Positions 23,942 through 36,512 are shown, counted from the first letter of the stretch. The stretch: 64,000 bases of DNA from Adiantum capillus-veneris (GCA_014529385.2 CM043952.1:155522057-155586056); one strand, 5' to 3'. Program-made: numbers and translations. The notes: generated by a model not told the origin, from the sequence alone.

Positions 23942-24506
23942 TCAGCTCTTTGACAGTGTTCGGTATCATCACTCAAGGAAAGAATCACAAAGAACTACAA
24001 GATTATTATTTTTTTTGCTTGTAGTGGTCAAGATTATTATCTTTTTTTGCTTGTAGTGGTGAAGGGTCGCACATAACCCAAGACCACGTGGGAGTGTCGA
24101 TCCCTAATCTGTGTTTTTTAAGAGTGGCAGGTAACCCAAGAAAGAAGGGCTTGTCCGGCCTCCCCTCGTTCCTCTTTTCCACTCATTGAGAGCGGACCTT
24201 GCACTTAGCGGCAGGCAAATCGACGTGAGGGGGGGAAAAGAAACCTTGGTGTGAGCGCAAGGCCGTCAAGGGGTGCACCCGCAGGAAAGAGTCGAGCTTG
24301 AGTAAGAGAAAAGCCTTCTAAAACGCAGATTGCAAGCCAAGAACTCAAGAACCTCACGACCCTCGAGAACCCAAGAACTTCAAGTACCCAAGAACTCAGT
24401 GCATGGTCATCATCCGAAGCGGAATGGATACTTTGCGTGAAGGTGATGAGAGTGGAGTTGGAGAAGAAGAAGTTTCTACACCGGGAGGATTGTTCCCTAA
24501 TCCTCC

Positions 24507-24733
24507 TGTTACCATATACATGTGGTAGTGATGTGTGTGAACACACTAGGACCGCCGGGGCATTTTTTCCCTCTTTAGGAGGTTTTTTCCCCCGTGCATT
24601 GTATATACGCCCATCACTCTAGGGCTATCTATCTTTCCATTGCACACTTAGTAACACACTCTCTATTGTGTGCCTTGAGCTTCCTTCATCTTCTCCAAGC
24701 TGTGTGTGTTTCTCTGCAACCCTAATTCCAACA
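24507..24733 (+). repeat. Copia 5' LTR
   Basis: Starts TGTTACCATATACATGTGG, ends CTAATTCCAACA. Contains a TATATA motif at 24602-24607, the likely promoter. The 3' LTR begins TATTACC, a G to A change in the terminal TG. Confidence 0.95.
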
Positions 24734-24734
24734 A

Positions 24735-24747
24735 TTGGTATCAGAGC
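24735..24747 (+). promoter_or_regulatory. Copia primer binding site
   Basis: TTGGTATCAGAGC, one base after the LTR, is a perfect match to the initiator Met tRNA complement. Confidence 0.92.
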
Positions 24748-25078
24748 AGGTCACGTCCTCCCGGGCTTAGTCGCCAGCTGCTCCAGCACACGCTTGCTCA
24801 CTTTCTCCGATTTCAGTGAGCTTTGACGAGCGTTCGCAGGTCGACAAAAATTTTGATTTGGGCTCAGAATTTTGATTTAGGCTCATTTCGGCCTCCGTTT
24901 CCACTACAGGCAGTATTGCACAGGCTATTTCGTCATTTTGTGCAGAATTTCTATCAGTGCCGTTTTCTGCATAACAGGTGCCTTATAGTCTTCTACGGTT
25001 TGTGCTATATAGCACAGGTTGTTCCCGCTCTGTTTCTCCTATTTTCGGGGAGTTTTCACATCAAGAGCAGCATTTACC

Positions 25079-27441
25079 ATGGCTGACAACAACAACACAG
25101 ATGTGTTCAAGATGTTTGCTGCTGAGGACAGGTTGGATGGGGACAACTACCCTATGTGGGCTTATATGATGCAACATGTTCTTGTGTCAAAGGGTGTCTG
25201 GAACATTGTGCAGGGCATTGATGTACGTCCTGGTTCTGAGGATGTAGGCGATGTTGAGGATGTTGCAGGTCTTGCTGTAAGGATTGCAGCTGTTAGAGTT
25301 GTTTTGCCTACGGCAGAACAAGCTCGTGGGGATGTTAAGGATGCACAGGCTCAGTCGTTGATTGCGTTGTTTGAGAACGCACCATTGTTCCTCACATCCG
25401 TTCAGCAAAATCTGCAAAACAGGCTTGGGATATTTTAGCAAGTCTTTACGCAAGCCGCAATGAGGCTAAAATTGCTTTGCTGCGTAAAGAGCTGGAGTCG
25501 AAGATTATGCATGAGAAAGATGATATGGACACTTTCCTTGCTAGTGTCAAGGATATCAATGAGCAGCTTATTTCTGCAGGTGAAGTCATTTCAGATAGTT
25601 CCCTTGTGCAGACTGTTCTTGATGCCTTACCAGATTCCTACCATACTTTTGCTAGTACTTGGAGACTTATGACCCAAGGAAATCCTGAAGTTGTCAAGTT
25701 TGATGCATTAAACACATTGCTGTTGCAAGAGTCACTTTCTAGAAAAAACAAGACTAGGCAGCGTGCAGTTGAACAGGCTTTTATTGCTTCTCAAAGAAAG
25801 GGTGGTAACAGTAATGCAGCCACTTCTTATGGTTCTGCTGCGAGTGGCAAAAATTCTGTTCCTAATGCTTCTGCTGGCAACACTTCGTCTGGCAATTCTG
25901 GTGATAAGGGCAAAAAGAAGATGCGTTGCCATTATTGTAAAGCCAATGATCACTTGATCAAGTCGTGTCCTAAGTTGAAGACCAAAGAGGCTAAGAAGAA
26001 AGACGGTGGTTCCACTGCAAATGTTGGTTCCACTACAAATGCAACCATTGTTGAGTCTTCTGTGAAAGGAGACTGTAATGCTGATGTTGATGCAGAATGG
26101 GCTTTTAGCGTAGAGTGCACTTACAATCCTGTTGTCCATGATGCATGCTTGTCAGTTGCTGCAGATTCACATGTGTGGTATTTTGACAGTGGTGCTACAA
26201 AGCACATTACCTCACATCGTGAATTGTTTACCTCTCTCGAGTCAGTCCCTCATGGGAATTCAGTCACTTGTGCCAACAACGCCTCTTATCCAGTTCAAGG
26301 AGTTGGAAAGATTGTGCTCACTGCTGCTAATGGCAGTTCCTTCACACTTGTTGATGCACTTTATGTACGTGGGATCAAGAAGAATCTCTTATCTGTATCC
26401 GCACTTGCTAGACTTGGACTTGTAGTCAAATTTGTCGATGACAGATGTACAGTTCATGATCTCAGTTTTGGTGATGAAATTGTTGCATCTGGCCTTTTGT
26501 GCCGTGGGCTGTATAAGCTCACTTTGTATGACAAGTGTGGACAAAATTTTGCAAATGCTGTTGCAGATTCAAGGGCTATTTCAGATGCAAAACTTTGGCA
26601 TGCACGTTTTGGTCATCTGAATTTTGTCAGTTTGCTGCGTTTGCAGAAATCTGATATGGTTGCTTCTTTGCCACCTCTTGAAGCACCTGTCAAACATGTT
26701 TGTGAAGGCTGTATTTTGGGTAAGATGCAGCGTTCTAAATTTCCAAAGGATGGTTCAGTTCGGGCCACATGCAGGTTGCAGCTTGTGCATAGTGATGTTT
26801 GTGGGCCCATGCAAACTCCGTCCTTGGGCAATTACCTGTACTTCGTGACTTTCATTGATGATTACTCCAGGCATGCATGGGTATTTCCGCTTAAAGCGAA
26901 GTCCGAAGTTTTTATGTGCTTCAAACAATTTTTGGCTATGGCTGAAAATGTCTCGAAATGTACTATGGGCACCCTCCATTCCGATCGAGGGGGGGAGTAT
27001 ATGTCTCATGAATTTAATGCATTTCTGGCTAGTCGTGGGATAAAACACCAATGTACAGTGCCTTATACACCTCAGCAAAATGGTGTTGCTGAGAGGAAAA
27101 ACAGGTCACTGACAGAAATGGCACGATGTATGGTCAAAAGTCAAGCTTTGCCGCATTCTTTTTGGCTTGAGGCCATTATGTGTGCCATTTATGTACTTAA
27201 CAGGTGTCCTACGAAAGCTTTGCAGTCTATTACTCCATATGAAGCATGGCATGATAGAAAACCTTCTATTGAGCACATGCGTGTTTTTGGCTGTTTGGCA
27301 TATGCTTTGGTGCCACAAGTGCAGCGCAGAAAATTGGATGATAAGGCTGTCAAATGTATTTTTGTTGGTTATAGTGCTGAAAGAAAGGTTACAGGTTGTA
27401 TCATCCGCAAACAAAACATATTCTGGTTTCACGAGATGTAG
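25079..27441 (+). pseudogene. Copia gag-protease-integrase polyprotein, 5' half of gag-pol
   Basis: ATG at 25079 (MADNNNTDVF) opens the gag domain. A one-base frameshift near 25370-25390 moves reading into the frame that runs to 27441. Then follow a UBN2-type gag, a CCHC knuckle (RCHYCKANDHLIKSC, about 25921-25965), the protease motif FDSGATKHI (about 26180), the gag-pre-integrase zinc site (HARFGH...CEGC, about 26600-26710) and integrase with catalytic D (HSDVCGP, about 26790), D (LHSDRGGE, about 26980) and E (QNGVAERKN, about 27077). Reading ends after KCIFVGYSAERK by a frameshift near 27400. Apart from the two shifts the catalytic residues are intact. Confidence 0.9.
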
Positions 27442-29261
27442 TGTTTGTGGAAGATTCTGTTCAGCCCTTGCTGTCATGTACTAGAGACAGTAATGTAAGC
27501 TCACAGGACATTTATGACACTTTGTTGCCTCTTTTCAGTGGTGGAAATACGAATGTAAGTTCCAATGAGGCAAATGTACAGCCTATGGGGGTTTTTGAAA
27601 ATGTTCTAGATCAGCCTATTACTGATGTAGATGTACATGATGTACTTGATGAGGAAAGGGCTGAAAATAAGCAGGCTAGAGGTATGCCAAAATGGCTGGT
27701 GCACACTTTGCGTGACAATAAATTGGATGCACCTTTGTCTAGTCGTACTCGTTCAGGCTCTCGCCATGCATCTTATCGTTCAGGCTCTCGCCATGCATCT
27801 TATGCATCAGATTGTTATGCTTTGGCTGTGTCTAGCTTACATGATGTTGAGGAGCCTCTGACTTTTGATGAAGCACAAAATTCAGAAAATTGGATGGTTG
27901 CCATGCAATCAGAATATGATGCACTTATAGAAAATGACACATGGACTTTATGTGATTTGCCTCCTGGCAAAAAGGCCATTGGTACGAAGTGGGTTTACAA
28001 GTTGAAACGCAAGCCAGATGGTGAGATCGATCGCCATAAGGCTCGACTTGTTGCAAAGGGTTATGCACAACAAAAAGGCATAGATTATGAAGAGACTTTT
28101 GCTCCCACTTGTCGTATGACTACTGTGCGTTTTCTATGTGCATTGGCAGCTCATTTTGGTTGGGATGTACATCAATCAGACATTGTTACTGCTTTCTTGA
28201 ACGGTGACATATTTGAGGAAGTTTATGTAACGCAGTCTCGCGGTTTTGTCATAAAAGGACAAGAGGACAAAGTGTGCAGATGTAACAAGGGTTTGTATGG
28301 GTCGAAGCAATCTCCTCGTGCTTGGTATGAGAAAGCTGACACTCATTTGGTCAAACAAGGCTTTCGTAACAGTCCAACAGAAAGCACATTGTATGTAAAG
28401 CGTGAGGGTGATGTACTTCTCATTGTGGTTCTTTATGTTGATGATTTGCTGATCACTGGACCAAATGAGAGACATATTGCTGAATTTAAGGCTGATTTGA
28501 ATGCTACTTTCAAGATGAAAGATTTGGGGCTGTTGCATCATTATTTGGGTATACAGTTTAAGCAGTGTGATGGTGGTATTGCCTTGTGTCAGAAAAGTTA
28601 CATAGAGACATTGCTATGTAAGTTTGGACTTGAGGATTGCAAACCTATTGCCACTCCCATGGAAACAGGTTTGAAGTTGAGTCTACATGATGCTGGTGAT
28701 CCTGCTGATGTCACTCTTTACCAAACTGCTGTTGGCTGTCTCATTTATGTATGCAACACGAGGCCGGATATTCAGTTTGCAGTCTCACAGGTCAGCAGAT
28801 TTATGCATAGCCCAGGGTCTAAGCATTGGCAGGCTGTCAAGAGGATTTTCCGCTACCTTAGTGGCACTTTACATCTTGGCTTGTTTTATCCCAAGGGGGG
28901 ATCATTGCCGCCAGACTTACATGCTTTTTCGGACTCAGATTGGGCTGGTTGTTTTGACACGCGAGTGTCCACAAGTGGTTTTTGTTTCATGCTTGGCAGT
29001 CCATGTATATCATGGTTGAGCAAGAAGCAACCTTCTGTGGCCACTTCGAGTTGTGAGGCCGAGTACAGGGCAGTCTTCACAGCTACGGTTGAGTGTGTAT
29101 GGCTCAGACGCCTTATGGCTGATTTGGGTGTTGGACAGGACACTGCCAACAATATCTACACTGACAGTCAGAGCGCATTGGCAGTTGCGAGGAACCCAGT
29201 TTTTCATGCTCGCACAAAGCACATTGAGGTGCATTACCACTATGTCAGGGAGAGGCTCTGA
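27396..29261 (+). pseudogene. Copia reverse transcriptase and RNase H
   Basis: Continues the polyprotein in a new frame from the integrase C-terminus (HILVSRDVVF). RT copies RNA into DNA in the virus-like particle: the core starts WVYKLKRKPDGE (about 27990) and holds the catalytic YVDD at 28433-28444. RNase H follows with SDSDWAG (about 28930), SCEAEYRA (about 29050) and TDSQSAL (about 29160). A TGA at 29259-29261 cuts the C-terminus; the same frame continues through DNLADLFTKAL to a normal stop near 29390. A 27-bp in-frame duplication (27750-27803) repeats RSGSRHASY. Confidence 0.92.
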
Positions 29262-29465
29262 ACAGGAGAGATCAGCTTGGCTTATGTGCCAACACAGGAC
29301 AACCTTGCAGATCTTTTCACAAAGGCATTGTCTCGTGAGAAGCTTGAAGCTTCCCGCAAAGCTTTGGGCTTACTCCCCTTTGTGGATTGATCCTGTCCTC
29401 AGGGCATGGCACTTCCCTTTACTCATGTGCCAGCTCTCGTTCACCGCATCACTCCAGGGGGGATT

Positions 29466-29690
29466 TATTACCATATACATGTGGTAGTGATGTGTGTGAA
29501 CACACTAGGACCGCCGGGGCATTTTTTCCCTCTTTAAGAGGTTTTTTCCCCCGTGCATTGTATATACGCCCATCACTGTAGGGCTATCTATCTTTCCATT
29601 GCACACTTAGTAACACACTCTATTGTGTGCCTTGAGCTTCCTTCATCTTCTCCAAGCTGTGTGTGTTTCTCTGCAACCCTAATTCCAACA
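29466..29690 (+). repeat. Copia 3' LTR
   Basis: Starts TATTACCATATACATG after a purine tract and ends CTAATTCCAACA, followed by cctcc. Near-identical to the 5' LTR. Confidence 0.95.
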
Positions 29691-29804
29691 CCTCCCCCAT
29701 CCCCATCTACGCCACGGATTGAACCAAATCCTATAAAGGCTTTGGTCAAGACGATGATGGAGATGATGCTACAACAATAGACTCAATAAGCCGCCATGGA
29801 TCGA

Positions 29805-30124
29805 GCACTCTACATGGAAGGGATACGTTTATGGTTTTGTGTTTGAAGTGGTTTCAGGGATATTCCTCGACAGAGATTCTGGAAGGTGGTGGATCCACGA
29901 CTATAGACGCAGTTGAAGCATTGGAGTCGCAACAGATCACTTTGTCACTTTTCGTGCGGCCCAAAGAAGCAAGCAATGCAGACCTTCATGAAGTTCAAGT
30001 ATCGCTCGACCCACGCAGTAGAGTGGGCCGACGAAGAGTTCTTCACAGGATTCCCAAAGTTGTTGGCGGACTCTACGGACGCCATACAGCTCAATACCAG
30101 TACCTCAACTTGAAAAGGGGGGGA
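29805..30124 (+). pseudogene. C1 3' internal end: chromodomain-like tail and polypurine tract
   Basis: Aligns with the 3' internal end of C3 (CACTCTACATGGAAGGG here, CACTTTACATGGAATGGG there). One frame reads TFMKFKYRSTHAVEWADEEF followed by FPKLL, a pattern like the aromatic-Trp-Glu core of a retrotransposon chromodomain; upstream the frame is broken. The tract AAAAGGGGGGGA (30113-30124) directly precedes the LTR and would prime plus-strand DNA. Confidence 0.5.
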
Positions 30125-30366
30125 TGTCACGTGTACATCTAACCCTATGTGTACGTGGACGAGTTGTTCCTACTTCTAGGGTTTAGGAAGCCTAGGAAGT
30201 GTTCTGGCACCTTTGTGAGCCTCTGCGCAGGCCATGCATGTCCAAGCCCTTAGAGTAGCCGCATACCCTCTGATTGCACACAGCATGATCATTACCATCA
30301 GTACCCAGTACCTAGGATGAGCATTTTCTACCGCATTGTCCCAATTCCTGACCACGCGTGGGAACC

Positions 30367-31708
30367 TGTCACCAGGAGGTGTATTTTTCCTGTTCCCTTT
30401 CGTAAATAAGTACTAGATATTTTTATTTATTTTTATTTTTATTTTTACTTGTCTTCCCCGGAACCCTTGATGCAAGTGGACATTGCATGGCCAGTGTGAA
30501 ACGGCGGCGGCCGAATAAGTTTCTCACATCGGGAGTCTGGGTCGGTCAGTCTGGGACTGGTCGGGCCAGTTAGCACTGAATTCTGATGAGTATGGAAGCC
30601 TGTGCCCGCCAAACGAAATCTGGGCCACTCGGAAAGTCACTTACAACTTTATAAGTGAGTGGGAACTAGAGAACTAACTCAAAGGGGCAAACTGGACACT
30701 TGGCAGGAGGAGGCCAGTCTGCAGGACACCTCAGCTGGAGGAGGCGTCCAAGAGAGAGAGGGGGCTGATTTTTCACACATAAGTGAGCTACAGTGTGTAT
30801 GTGAGTAGTGGGTGCAGGTCTACAGCTTTAATGGAAAGCTTGCCTTCTCCTCTGTCTCATGTAGCGCGATGATTTGCTCTCGTGCATCTCTCTCTCCCCT
30901 TTGGCACATATGGTAATGCCCCACTAGTTGGGCTACTCAGATGAACATGTACAGTTCTGGGGGTTTATGCGCGTTTGCCAAGGCAAGAGCCTTCTGAACA
31001 GGAACCGGATCAGCTAATTGCTAATCCCCCACAGGTACGCACAGTTCCATCACGAAAGATTGCGAGTTCAGAGAGTTTTCTCGTGTGAAAACTCGTCCAA
31101 TTCACAGGGGAACTCTCCCATTGCGTGCGGGAGCCCTTGGGACATGCGTAGGCATGTTCGCTCCGCTAAAAACGATCCGAAACAGCGAATTACAGCCTGC
31201 TGTGTTTTTCTGCAGGTTTAGGGTTTCGCACCTAAACTGCAAGGGAATACCGGGGGAGCCTCGTGACAGCCTTGGGATGCGTGTACAGGCCTTTCGGCAC
31301 CCGGCAGTGAAAAACAGGGAATTACAGCCCGCTGAAATTCTGTGACAGCTCACCAGAAAGCTTCCAGATAGCGAGGGAATCCATCCTAGACAGGTGCTTT
31401 TGAACTACAGGAGTTTTTGCACCGTTATGCTGCCAAAATCAGGTCGAAAACCTGCGTTTTCAGCCCTCGCCAGGTTTGGACAGCTTTGTGAAAGCTTGTG
31501 CGAAGTGGTCGGATCGTCTACCTTAATTTGAATAAAGAAATACCAAAAGGGGCGCCAGTCTTTGGGGCCTATAGGGTGTCGGTCTTGTGTGCGCAGTGAC
31601 ATTCTAGTCGCTGGACGCAACTGTGTTCTCTTCCCTTCTTAGTGCTCTGTGTAAAGTTAACACGTAATTGAAATAGTACCGCCCTCTACGTTGTACAGGC
31701 CGGTTATA
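30367..31708 (+). repeat. A1 5' LTR
   Basis: TGTCACCAGGAGG to GGCCGGTTATA. Contains a hairpin (31007-31027), a telobox GTTTAGGGTTT near 31218 and the shared box ending GGCGCC at 31556. Frames of 80-90 codons inside are shared by the LTR copies and not taken as genes. Confidence 0.95.
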
Positions 31709-31759
31709 TGGTTCCATCCACGGGATAGTCACTTTTTCTTCAAAAAGTGCAGCGTGGAT
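31709..31759 (+). promoter_or_regulatory. A1 primer site and adjacent stem-loop
   Basis: TGGTTCCATC follows the LTR; this does not match the initiator Met site used by the other elements here. Just downstream, CACTTTTT (31730-31737), loop CTTC, AAAAAGTG (31742-31749) forms a perfect 8-bp stem. An outer pairing ATCCACG (31716-31722) with CGTGGAT (31753-31759) encloses it. Element A2 keeps the inner stem exactly (44361-44380) but not the full outer one. Confidence 0.7.
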
Positions 31760-31793
31760 TGTTGTGGGTGAAAGCAACACAGAGCTTGTCGAT

Positions 31794-34483
31794 ATGGCAA
31801 AGAAGAGAGACCAAGTACCTGAAGAGGGATGTTCCTCACATGGCACGGAGAAAGTTCCTTCAACTCTTCAAGAAGAGGACACGTTGTTTAGAACTCAACT
31901 GCGTTGCTGCATGGACATGTTTCAGCAGTTGGCTAACAACCCAAGGATGCAGGAGTTCTTACAGGCTCCGACACAGGGTTTTCAACCTCCTACGCATGGC
32001 ACGACTGAGCCGTTGCAGGAAAAGGAGATTTCCAATGCGCAGAGGACTCATGATGCTCGAGGGAAAGCCCATGTGGTTGAGCAACTAGCGGTGTCCAATG
32101 ATCCAAAGCAACTTGCTTTAGCTCGACAGGAACCAAATGTGAATGGTCAAGGGAGTAATGAACACGCTATGCATTAGACCCTTCCATTACCTATTACTTA
32201 TCCTCGTTATTTTGGAGGTGGTTCAGTGTTTCAAGCTATGGCTGGACCTTCCACAGGTTATATGCCAGGGAATGTGTTCGGGACAATGCAAACAGGCATG
32301 GGTAAGCCTATGTACGCGAACATGGGTGTCCAACCGGGTTTTCTCAGGGTGCCTACGGCCAGTTTCTAGTGCCTGGAACACAATTTGGTATGGCTGGTTT
32401 TTCGCAGCCATACGTACCAAATGCAAATACCACAGGTAAAACAGTTGATGCGAGTGCTGGAATGAACAATCATGGAGCACCACTATTACAGGCACCTGTT
32501 TATCATAATGTGGCTCCTTTGAGTCAGCTTAAGGATTACAAGGAAGGTGGGCAGGGAGTGAAGTTTGAAACTTTCAGAGGAACTGAGGATCAATTGAAGG
32601 CTTTGATCTTCATACAGCAGTTCGATGCAGCTTATGCTGGAGGAAACTTCACGGAATCTTCAAAGATACGCAAGGCTGCCACTTTCTTGAAAGGGAATGC
32701 GCTTCAATGGTGGACCGCATTGTTGAACCAGGGTCAAGCCCCAACAACGTGGGTCCAATTCAAACAGCTTTTCGCGTCGGCATGGCTGACAAACACTTTT
32801 AAAGTGGATGTGATGACAGAATGGCACGAGTTGAATGCTAAACAGTGTGCAAATCTGGAAGAGTACAATAAACAGTTTTGGGCCGCACTGTTGCCAGTCA
32901 CCTCTTACAGGTTTGTGCCATTGTCAGAACAGATTGAGAAGTACTGTTGCGGATTGCCCAAGAAAATCAGGGACTACTGCACAAAGACGACTGTCATGAA
33001 TATGTTTCAGTTGATTGAGAATGCAACAGTGGCCAGCAATCTGTCGAAGGGAGATTCCGATGGATTTAACAGCCACAAGAAAAGGTCCCAGGGCAAACAG
33101 TTTTCAGCCAAGGGCAATGTTGCAGCAAAGCCTTCTGAGCCTCCCACAAAGAAGCCCTCCACTGAAGAAGGTGATACGTCCAAGAAGCAGTCTAAATCTT
33201 CTTCGGGACGAGGACAAGGACAAAAGAGGCATTTTTCTTGCAAAACTTTTGAAGAAAGGAAAGCTCTTAGGGAGGCCAAGAAATGCTACATTTGTGAACA
33301 CGAAGGACATTTTGCAAATGAATGCCCACAGAAGAAGTCACAGGATAAGGACGACCAGTCAGACCATAAAGGGAAGAAGCCAAAGCCAAGTGCAGGACAT
33401 GTTCCAGATTTGGTTGGAGACCAACCAAACACAGATGCCACAGAGCTATGCAGAGCTTGGGGCAAAGTTAGAGACCAGACAGTGCTGGTTTTCTTTGATC
33501 CAAGAGCCTGTGCAAATTTCATATCATCAAAATTGGTATCAAAGTTGGGCATTCGTGCAGAGGAGATGGGTATGACAGGGGAAGCAGGTTTGGCATACCC
33601 GGGTCATTCAGAGCCTGTTACTCCCATTTTGGGGATGATTCGTATACACATTCAGAGCTATGTGGATGCGGAAGAATTTCATATTATGCCACTTGAGGGC
33701 TGTGATGTGTTACTGGGTATCCCATGGTGTTACAGGTTGCATGCTATGGTGGATACTTACAACAAAAAGATTACCCTTGTACATAGAGCAAAGACTCATG
33801 TCCTTGATATAAAGCTTAAGGGCGAGTCTGTTCCAGTTGTTTCTGCTTCTGCTATTTCATCTGTAATAAAGAATCATCTCTCTGCGTACTTGATCTTTGC
33901 AAAAGAAGTACCTCAAGTTGTATCTAATTTGTCTACCTTAGATAAAGACAGGTCAACTTTTTTGAGTAGTTTCAGTGATTGTTTTTCGGACTCTTTGCAA
34001 GGGGAGTTACCTCCTGAGAGACCTGAGGATCATACCATAGATCTTGTGCCAGGTTCTAGTCCACCCAATAGACCACCATACAGGGTTAGGGCAGCCCAGC
34101 AGAAAGAGATTATGAGTCAGGTCAACGAGCTTGTAGAGAAGGGGCTGATTCAGCCGAGTTCATCCCCTTTTTGTTCGCCTGTACTCTTAGTGCAGAAGAA
34201 GGATGGTTCATGGTGCATGTGCATTGACTATCGCGCCTTGAATAAGAATACCATCATGAACAAGTTCCCCATACCGAGGATAGATGACATTCTTGATTGG
34301 CTTGAGGGAGCGTCATTGTTTACAAGGATAGACCTAAAGAGTGGCTACCATCAGATACGCATTAGGCCAGAAGATGTCCATAAGACTGCGTTCAGGACAA
34401 CATTTGGTCTCTATGAGTTTCTTGTTATGCCATTTGGTCTCACAAATGCTCCTGCCACGTTGAATGATGAACAGAATTTTTAG
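31794..34483 (+). pseudogene. A1 gag, protease and RT N-terminus
   Basis: ATG at 31794 (MAKKRDQV) starts gag, the capsid-nucleocapsid precursor. A TAG at 32175-32177 (CAG in A2) and a frameshift near 32345 break it. The capsid region ([16 protein letters not shown], about 32665) is followed by a CCHC knuckle ([14 protein letters not shown], 33286-33327). The protease site reads [12 protein letters not shown] (about 33490): the usual D-S/T-G-A is D-P-R-A. RT starts near 34060 with [10 protein letters not shown] and holds [12 protein letters not shown]; a 5-bp deletion relative to A2 near 34460 shifts the frame before the catalytic FDDM. Confidence 0.92.
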
Positions 34484-36433
34484 ACCACATAGAAACTTCG
34501 TGGGTACCTTCTTTGATGACATGATTGTCTATTCGAAGTCTGAAGAGGAGCATAGGGATCACTTGACTGCAGTTTTCAACGAGTTACGTACGAACAGGCT
34601 ACTCATTAATGTGAAGAAGAGTGAATTCTTTTTGCAAGAGATTCACTTCCTTGGGCACATTGTTTCAAAGGATGGGGTACGCATGGATCCCGCTAAAGTG
34701 GAAGCAATTAGATCATGGCTAGACTTGAAGTCCGTACATGACATTCGAAGCTTTCTAGGCTTATGTTCCTACTACAGGAGGTTCATCCGACATTTTGCTG
34801 AGATTGCTTCTCCACTCCATGCACTACAACGAAAAGGAGTTACTTTCAAGTGGACAGCCAAGGAAATTTTAGCGTTCAAACACTTGAAAGAGAAGCTGAC
34901 TTCAGATCCGGTAATCATTTTGCCAGATCTTTCGAAACCTTTTGTGGTTCAGTGTGATGCGTGTGGCCATAGTCTTGGTGCAGTTGTAATGCAGAATGGC
35001 CGAGTAGTCGCATATGAGAGCAGAATTCTTTTGAAGACTGAAAGGAACTTGCAAGTCTATGAGAAAGAATTGTTGGCAATAATTCATGCTCTCACTAGTT
35101 GGAAACACTATCTACTAGGGACTGATTTTGTTGTCCAAACGGATCATCAAACCTTGCAATATTTTCTCACACAGACAAAGTTGTCTGAGAAGCACATGCG
35201 ATGGGAAAACATCTTGTCAATGTTCCATTTTCAAATTGTGCATGTGCAAGGGAAAAAGAATGTGGTGGCTGATGCGTTGTCACGAAAGCCCCAAATTTCA
35301 ACAGTGTCAATTCCGTACCATTGTGAACTAGATGAAATCAAGACACAATATGCTGAAGATTCAGATTTTGCAAGGATCTATGACCAGCTTGTTGATGGGC
35401 AACATCATGAGCACTATATGCTTAAGAATGACTTTCTCATGATGCATGGAAAGTTATGCGTTACTAAACAGTTACGGCCAAAGATTTTGATGGAAAGTCA
35501 TGCTCCACCTTATGCTGGGCATCGTGGAATTGATGCGACAGTGAAAGGGGTTGAGGCATTCTTCTATTGGCCAACTTTACGTCAAGATGTTGACACATTT
35601 GTAAGATCATGCTTAGAATGCCAAAAAGTCAAATTTGACAAACAAAAGCAACCGGGATTGTTGCAGCCATTGCCGATCCCAGATTAGGCCATGGGAAAGC
35701 ATAGCAATGGACTTATCTTTGATCTTCCAAGGACGCAAACAGGCAATGATGGGATTTGGACTATCATTTGTAGGTTCAGTAAGCAAGCCCATTTCATTCC
35801 TGTGAGGAAGAAGATAAAGCCAGAACACATGGTCAAGATATTCATGAGCAATATCTTTAAATATCACGGGATGCCTCAGTCAATTGTCAGTGATAGGGAT
35901 CCACATATGACGAGTCTTTTCTGGAAGGCATTGTTTGAGAACATGGGCACTACGCTAAAGTTCTCTTCTTCGTTTCATCCACAAATTGATGGAAAGTCAG
36001 AAGAGGCAAATTCTACTGTCCTGGACCTGCTCAAATGTTATGTGTCAGAGCAGAACACCATCTTCCATTGGTTGAATATGCTTACAATAACACTGTGCAT
36101 ATGTCAACAGGTAAGACACCATTTGAGATAGTGGAAGGAGGGAAGAAAGTCCGGCCCGCTTTGCAGACTAAGGACAAGATTTTTGAGGCAAAGAAGTATG
36201 TGCAAGATATGGACGAAACATACAGGAAGATAATGATTGCTCTTGAGAAGACTCAGGCTAAGCAAAAGAAAGCTGCTGATCGTCACCGTCGTGAACTTCT
36301 ATTTTCACTTGGTGATTGGGTGCTTTTGCGCTTTGAAAAGGCCAGGTTAAGGAAAAGGAAAGGCAAGGAACGCTTGTTTCCTAAGCTAAGTATTATGGTC
36401 CTTTTCAGATTTAAGAAAAGATCAGCGATGTAG
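34464..36433 (+). pseudogene. A1 RT C-terminus, RNase H and integrase
   Basis: RT resumes with TFFDDMIVYSKS (about 34510), the YxDD-equivalent active site. RNase H follows (CDACGHSLGAV about 34960; YEKELLAI; TDHQTLQYF). The integrase zinc finger is HAPPYAGHRG...CLECQ (about 35500-35625). A frameshift near 35683 precedes the core, which has IVSDRD (about 35885) and the E region HPQIDGKSEEANS (about 35980). A 13-bp deletion near 36050 and a shift near 36410 break the C-terminal region. These enzymes would copy and insert the element; this copy cannot make them intact. Confidence 0.92.
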
Positions 36434-36512
36434 CTTACAGGTTAAAGCTACCAGAAGGCTGGAAATACATAATGCTTTTCATGTCAACCTTCTAAGACCC
36501 TTTGTCGGTGAT

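Larger units (their letters stand above)
24507..29690 (+). mobile_element. Ty1/copia element, nearly complete
   Basis: Bounded by LTRs of 227 and 225 bp and by the 5-bp duplication cctcc (24502-24506 and 29691-29695). A primer site TTGGTATCAGAGC follows the 5' LTR and a purine-rich tract (CCAGGGGGGATT) precedes the 3' LTR. The interior carries gag, CCHC knuckle, protease, integrase, RT and RNase H in copia order. LTRs differ by three substitutions and a 2-bp indel, so the insertion is fairly recent. It lies inside C1 gag. Two frameshifts and a premature stop make this copy inactive by itself. Confidence 0.95.
24403..29780 (+). pseudogene. C1 gag N-terminus, split by the copia insertion
   Basis: ATG at 24403 starts a reading matching the C3 gag (MVIIRSGMDT against MVITRSEMDT). 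It is interrupted at 24506 by the copia element, resumes at 29696 with the PSPSTPRIEPNPIKALVKT segment, and stops at TAG 29778-29780. Only about 60 codons of gag remain; beyond it the sequence jumps to the 3' region near 29805. Non-functional. Confidence 0.75.

Noticed and set aside
31085-31345. An 86-codon frame present at the same place in three LTR A copies (also 37778 and 43717)
   Set aside because: The copies are homologous LTRs, so shared frames are expected; no domain is seen and overlapping minus-strand frames are kept equally well.
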